From assembly GCA_964534175.1 (NCBI GenBank), contig CAZHNS010000002.1, positions 1 to 64,000 of the forward strand: a stretch of DNA of 64,000 bases. Reading direction: 5' to 3'. Positions 60,949 through 64,000 of this stretch are shown here, one piece after another. Each line of letters begins with the position of its first letter. Positions within the stretch are counted from its first letter, which is position 1. The position numbers and the translations under genes are program-made. The notes under the pieces are model-generated. The model was given only the letters and a program-made list of their open reading frames with translations. It searched no databases and had not been told where the DNA came from. Source of the DNA: JAFGHJ01 sp964534175 (lineage in GTDB: Bacteria > Hydrothermota > UBA3072).

Positions 60949-62322
60949 TCATTCCCTCGGATAATAAACCTTAGGATTAATCTCGTATTTCTTAAGCTTA
61001 AGATAAATATTCTGTCGTGTCATCCCGGCCATTCTGGCTGCGTCGGTAACATTTCCTTCTGTTTGCTTCAACAAATTTCTAAGATATTTTTTTTCAAAAG
61101 ACTCTTTTGCCACTTCATACTCAAGAATATTTGATGGTTCTAGTTCTTCGCTTCTACTCGTTCTCTCTGGCAAATGTTCAGCAAGTATAGTTTTTTCTTG
61201 ACACAGAATTACCGCTCGTTCTATTGCGTTCTCAAGCTCACGTACATTTCCAGGCCAAGAGTAGCGCATCAACACCTCCATCGCTTCATCGGAAACCCCT
61301 ATAATATCCTTATGGTTTTTATCTGCATACTTTTTCAAGAAATTCTGCGTTAACAACGGTATATCAATTTTTCTATCCCGCAAGGGAGGCAAAGAAATTT
61401 TGACTACGTTTAGACGATAATAGAGATCTTTTCTGAATTTTCCCTCTGCCACTGTATCTTCTATATTTTTGTTTGTAGCTGCAAGAATCCTTGTATCGGC
61501 TCTTTTCTCTTCTGTAGAACCAACAGGATAGAAAGTCTTTTCCTCTAACACTCGGAGAAGCTTTGACTGGAAGGCAGGCGAAGTTTGAACAATCTCATCA
61601 AGAAAAATTGTGCCTTTGTGGGCAATTTCGAAAAGTCCTTTCTTTTTCTTATTGGCTCCCGTAAAAGCCCCTCTCTCATATCCAAATAATTCGCTTTCAA
61701 GTAGAGACTCGGGTAAAGCGCTACAATTTATAGCAACAAATCGATTTTCTTTTCTTGGAGAATTAAAATGTATTGCTTTTGCAACTAATTCTTTGCCGGT
61801 TCCCGACTCTCCCTGGATTAATACTGTTGCTTCTGCGGAAGCTATTCGCTCTATCAACTCAAAGATTTCTTTCATTTGTTTGCTTTTACCAATAATGCCC
61901 GAAAAACGAAATTTTTCCTCGGCTGTCTTTTTTAAAGATTGATAGCTCAATATTAGTTCTTTCTGCTCAATAGCTCTCTTCAGTATTTCCATTATAGCTT
62001 TTGTAGAGGAAGGTTTCTCAATGAAATAAAAAGCCCCCATACGCATCGCCTTCACAGCGAGATCAACAGTAGCATGCCCTGTTATCATAATTACAGGAAA
62101 ATCAGAATCAATATTCCTTATTGTTTTGAGTAATTCTATTCCGTCAATATCAGGAAGAACGAGGTCAACCAAAGCTGCATCAAAGTCAATTTCTTTGAAT
62201 CTATTGAGGCCTTCACCCGCCGTAACAGCGGTCGATACAACAAAATCTTCTCTTTCTAACGATTCGCTTAATATTCTTAAAAGCTTTTCATCATCATCTA
62301 CAATAAGCACTTTATTGCCCAT
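60949..62322 (-). CDS. NtrC-family sigma-54-dependent response regulator
   Basis: Receiver domain with phosphoacceptor Asp53 and Lys103, then AAA+ with Walker A GESGTGKE, the sigma-54 contact loop GAFTGA (218-223) and FLDEI, and a C-terminal Fis-type helix-turn-helix (EGNVTDAARMAGMTRQNIYLKL). Normal length, 457. It would drive sigma-54 promoters. It is divergent from a histidine kinase at 62513, its likely partner. Confidence 0.95.
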   Translation of the reverse strand: MGNKVLIVDDDEKLLRILSESLEREDFVVSTAVTAGEGLNRFKEIDFDAALVDLVLPDIDGIELLKTIRNIDSDFPVIMITGHATVDLAVKAMRMGAFYFIEKPSSTKAIMEILKRAIEQKELILSYQSLKKTAEEKFRFSGIIGKSKQMKEIFELIERIASAEATVLIQGESGTGKELVAKAIHFNSPRKENRFVAINCSALPESLLESELFGYERGAFTGANKKKKGLFEIAHKGTIFLDEIVQTSPAFQSKLLRVLEEKTFYPVGSTEEKRADTRILAATNKNIEDTVAEGKFRKDLYYRLNVVKISLPPLRDRKIDIPLLTQNFLKKYADKNHKDIIGVSDEAMEVLMRYSWPGNVRELENAIERAVILCQEKTILAEHLPERTSRSEELEPSNILEYEVAKESFEKKYLRNLLKQTEGNVTDAARMAGMTRQNIYLKLKKYEINPKVYYPRE

Positions 62323-62512
62323 AACGTTTCCTCCTTATATACTCTTCATAGCATTCTATTACTTCGATTTAATATATACATATTATATATCATTTGTCAA
62401 GTATATTCTACACTTGTTCATTCTAATTTTAGCAAATATAATTTTTTTTTTACTCATACAACTGACAACCAATGTCTTAATGGCTGGAATATTTCTTTTA
62501 TAGTAATTTAAT

Positions 62513-64000
62513 ATGATGATGAAATTTAAGAAAGCTGGCGATTTAGATGTTTTTCTAATATTCAGGTGGCTTGTTTTACTCTCCATAATCCTTATCGCTG
62601 GTTACACTACGAAAGAAGTTGGCAGAATAGGTATAATTTATATAATAGCCTTTTTTTATTTTGCTTTAAATATAATTTTAAGAATATGGAAACCAGAGCT
62701 TTTACAAAAGCAGTTGACTTTATTTTGTTTATTCTTTTTTGATATTATTATTGTCTCTACTGTTTTCTATTTCACGGGAAGCATACGTTCAGATTACTTC
62801 ATTTTTTATTTTCTCACCATAATGATGGCTTCGATCTCGTCGGGCATGGGTACATCAATAGCGATTACGATCGCAAGCACCGGAATTTACACATGGCTAG
62901 TTCAACAAAGGGGAACCTTAAGCTTTCAAGATCCGGTATTTCTCTTGAAAATTGTTTTCTTACTGTTAACTGCTTTTATAAGTAGTTTATGGAACAAAAT
63001 AATGAAGGAGAAAATTGAAACGGTAAGAAGGGAGGAAGAAAAGGAAAAAAGAGAACTTCAGCAATTTTATAGAGACGTCGTGAGCTCTGTAAATACCGGA
63101 ATTGCGGTTTTTGAAAATGTGGAGGGGGAATCAGTCATAAGCTTAATAAATCCAAAAGCGCAAGAACTTGTAAAAGCAGATACTGATATCCTCTCCATTC
63201 TGCAGGAATGCGTTAAAGAGTTTGGGAACCCGGGCAAGAGCAAGCATCTGGTAAAAATGAATAAGGGCAAATACTGGGGTATTAATCTTGCTTTATTCCA
63301 AAATGAGAGTAAAGGGAAAAAGGGTGCAATAGTTGTATTCAACGATATAACCGAGAGAAAAAGAATGGAAAAAGAAATGCAGAGGTCAGAAAGAATAAAC
63401 CGGTTGGGTAAATTGACTCTTCAAATAGCACATGATTTAAGAAATCCTCTCGGTACAGTTAGCGGCTTAGCTCAAATCCTTACAATGTCTCCAAAAAATG
63501 ATAAAGGGAAAAAATACGGCGAAGAAATATTGAAGGCTACGAATATAATAAATGAATTAATAGGGGATATGCTCGATTTCTCGAAAGATCATGATTTGCA
63601 TTTTCAAGAATTTGATTATGTTGCTTTTCTTAATGAAGTTGTAGAGAGTTTCAAAAACTCTGAAAACATGAAAGAGAAAAAAATCGAAATAAAAATTAAG
63701 CATGATAGAAAAAAACATGAAATTGAAGCAGATAGAGATAAACTAAAGAGGGTGTTCGCCAATCTAATCAATAACGCATGTGACGCAGTAAGCGAAGGAG
63801 GACAAATAGATATCAATGTGAGCGAGAAAAATGGCTATATTGTAACCAAGGTAATAGATAATGGTTTAGGTATTCCTGAATCCAAAATAGATGAAATTTT
63901 CGAACCTTTTGTAACCAACAAGAAAAATGGAACAGGATTGGGACTTTCAATCGTCCAGAGAATTGTTTCTTCACACAAAGGGAAAATTTTCGTAGACAGT
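62513..64000 (+). CDS. NtrB/AtoS-like histidine kinase, 3' end outside window
   Basis: Three ATGs in a row (62513, 62516, 62519) open the frame, which is open to the last base. Six TM helices fill residues 15-160, followed by a linker, a PAS-like domain (SSVNTGIAVFENVEG ... GAIVVFNDITERKR), the HisKA box QIAHDLRNPLG with His307, N box NLINNACDAV, G1 DNGLGIP and G2 GTGLGLSI. The last residues of the ATPase domain lie beyond the window. A TATAGT box ends 8 nt before the first ATG, with a weak -35. Divergent partner of the NtrC-type regulator. Confidence 0.92.
   Translation, partial: MMMKFKKAGDLDVFLIFRWLVLLSIILIAGYTTKEVGRIGIIYIIAFFYFALNIILRIWKPELLQKQLTLFCLFFFDIIIVSTVFYFTGSIRSDYFIFYFLTIMMASISSGMGTSIAITIASTGIYTWLVQQRGTLSFQDPVFLLKIVFLLLTAFISSLWNKIMKEKIETVRREEEKEKRELQQFYRDVVSSVNTGIAVFENVEGESVISLINPKAQELVKADTDILSILQECVKEFGNPGKSKHLVKMNKGKYWGINLALFQNESKGKKGAIVVFNDITERKRMEKEMQRSERINRLGKLTLQIAHDLRNPLGTVSGLAQILTMSPKNDKGKKYGEEILKATNIINELIGDMLDFSKDHDLHFQEFDYVAFLNEVVESFKNSENMKEKKIEIKIKHDRKKHEIEADRDKLKRVFANLINNACDAVSEGGQIDINVSEKNGYIVTKVIDNGLGIPESKIDEIFEPFVTNKKNGTGLGLSIVQRIVSSHKGKIFVDS

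Noticed and set aside
1..64000. CRISPR array
   Set aside because: No set of regularly spaced identical repeats of 24-40 bp with unique spacers was found; the repeats seen are solenoid-gene repeats or degenerate phrase-like words.

Overview
The window is AT-rich bacterial DNA from an organism with an outer membrane. Evidence for two membranes is LpxB, an MsbA-type exporter, many lipoprotein signal peptides, small predicted beta-barrels and an LPP20-type lipoprotein. A kelch protein ends in a 'sorting tail' of the kind used by FCB-group and related candidate phyla (Bacteroidota, Cloacimonadota, WOR-3/Stahlbacteria-like). I infer a member of such a lineage, but no rRNA or ribosomal protein gene is present, so the assignment is tentative.

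Left part, 1 to about 19,030: an accessory region. It holds lipoproteins, signal-peptide proteins and membrane proteins with no recognisable function, three internally repetitive proteins (HEAT, WG and TPR), a lone PD-(D/E)XK nuclease-like protein, a voltage-gated-type K+ channel, a decayed PQQ-propeller fragment and a short operon of a 3-TM protein, an acidic peptide and a zinc-finger protein. It ends at a tyrosine recombinase whose start faces a tRNA-Leu(CAA) gene about 100 bp away, the usual arrangement of an element integrated into a tRNA. Several genes here carry near-identical promoters that fall into two groups, each conserved even in the spacer.

Middle part, about 19,150 to 34,960: mostly housekeeping genes. 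A short histidine kinase and a response regulator are followed by a run DUF512 radical SAM - der - plsY - Gfo/Idh oxidoreductase - lpxB - DUF374 acyltransferase (GTPase, phospholipid and lipid A functions), then a convergent msbA-like exporter. A GNAT acetyltransferase, a radical SAM protein and a small lipoprotein follow, then murI - amidase - smpB on the minus strand. The spacers here hold unusual phrase-like degenerate repeats.

Right part, 34,960 to 64,000: an operon from a LolB/DUF4292-like lipoprotein through a TPR/zinc-ribbon membrane protein to a DUF4388 protein; then a striking operon (38,338-44,389) of a DUF4870-type membrane protein, a helical protein, an SPFH protein with two zinc ribbons, three related zinc-ribbon proteins and a large exported protein. 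Next come a DNA-alkylation-repair HEAT protein joined to a SplB-like radical SAM protein, an acetolactate decarboxylase made as a lipoprotein, a VIT-vWA protein, metF, a DUF1007/NicO metal-transport pair, nadA, mnmA, a PP-loop paralogue, a duplicated kelch protein, and a divergent NtrC-type regulator/histidine kinase pair; the kinase runs off the window end.

Three gene-expression oddities recur: promoters placed so that the mRNA would begin at or beside the start codon, strong Shine-Dalgarno sites followed by CTG or ATA instead of ATG, and the promoter families with conserved spacers.
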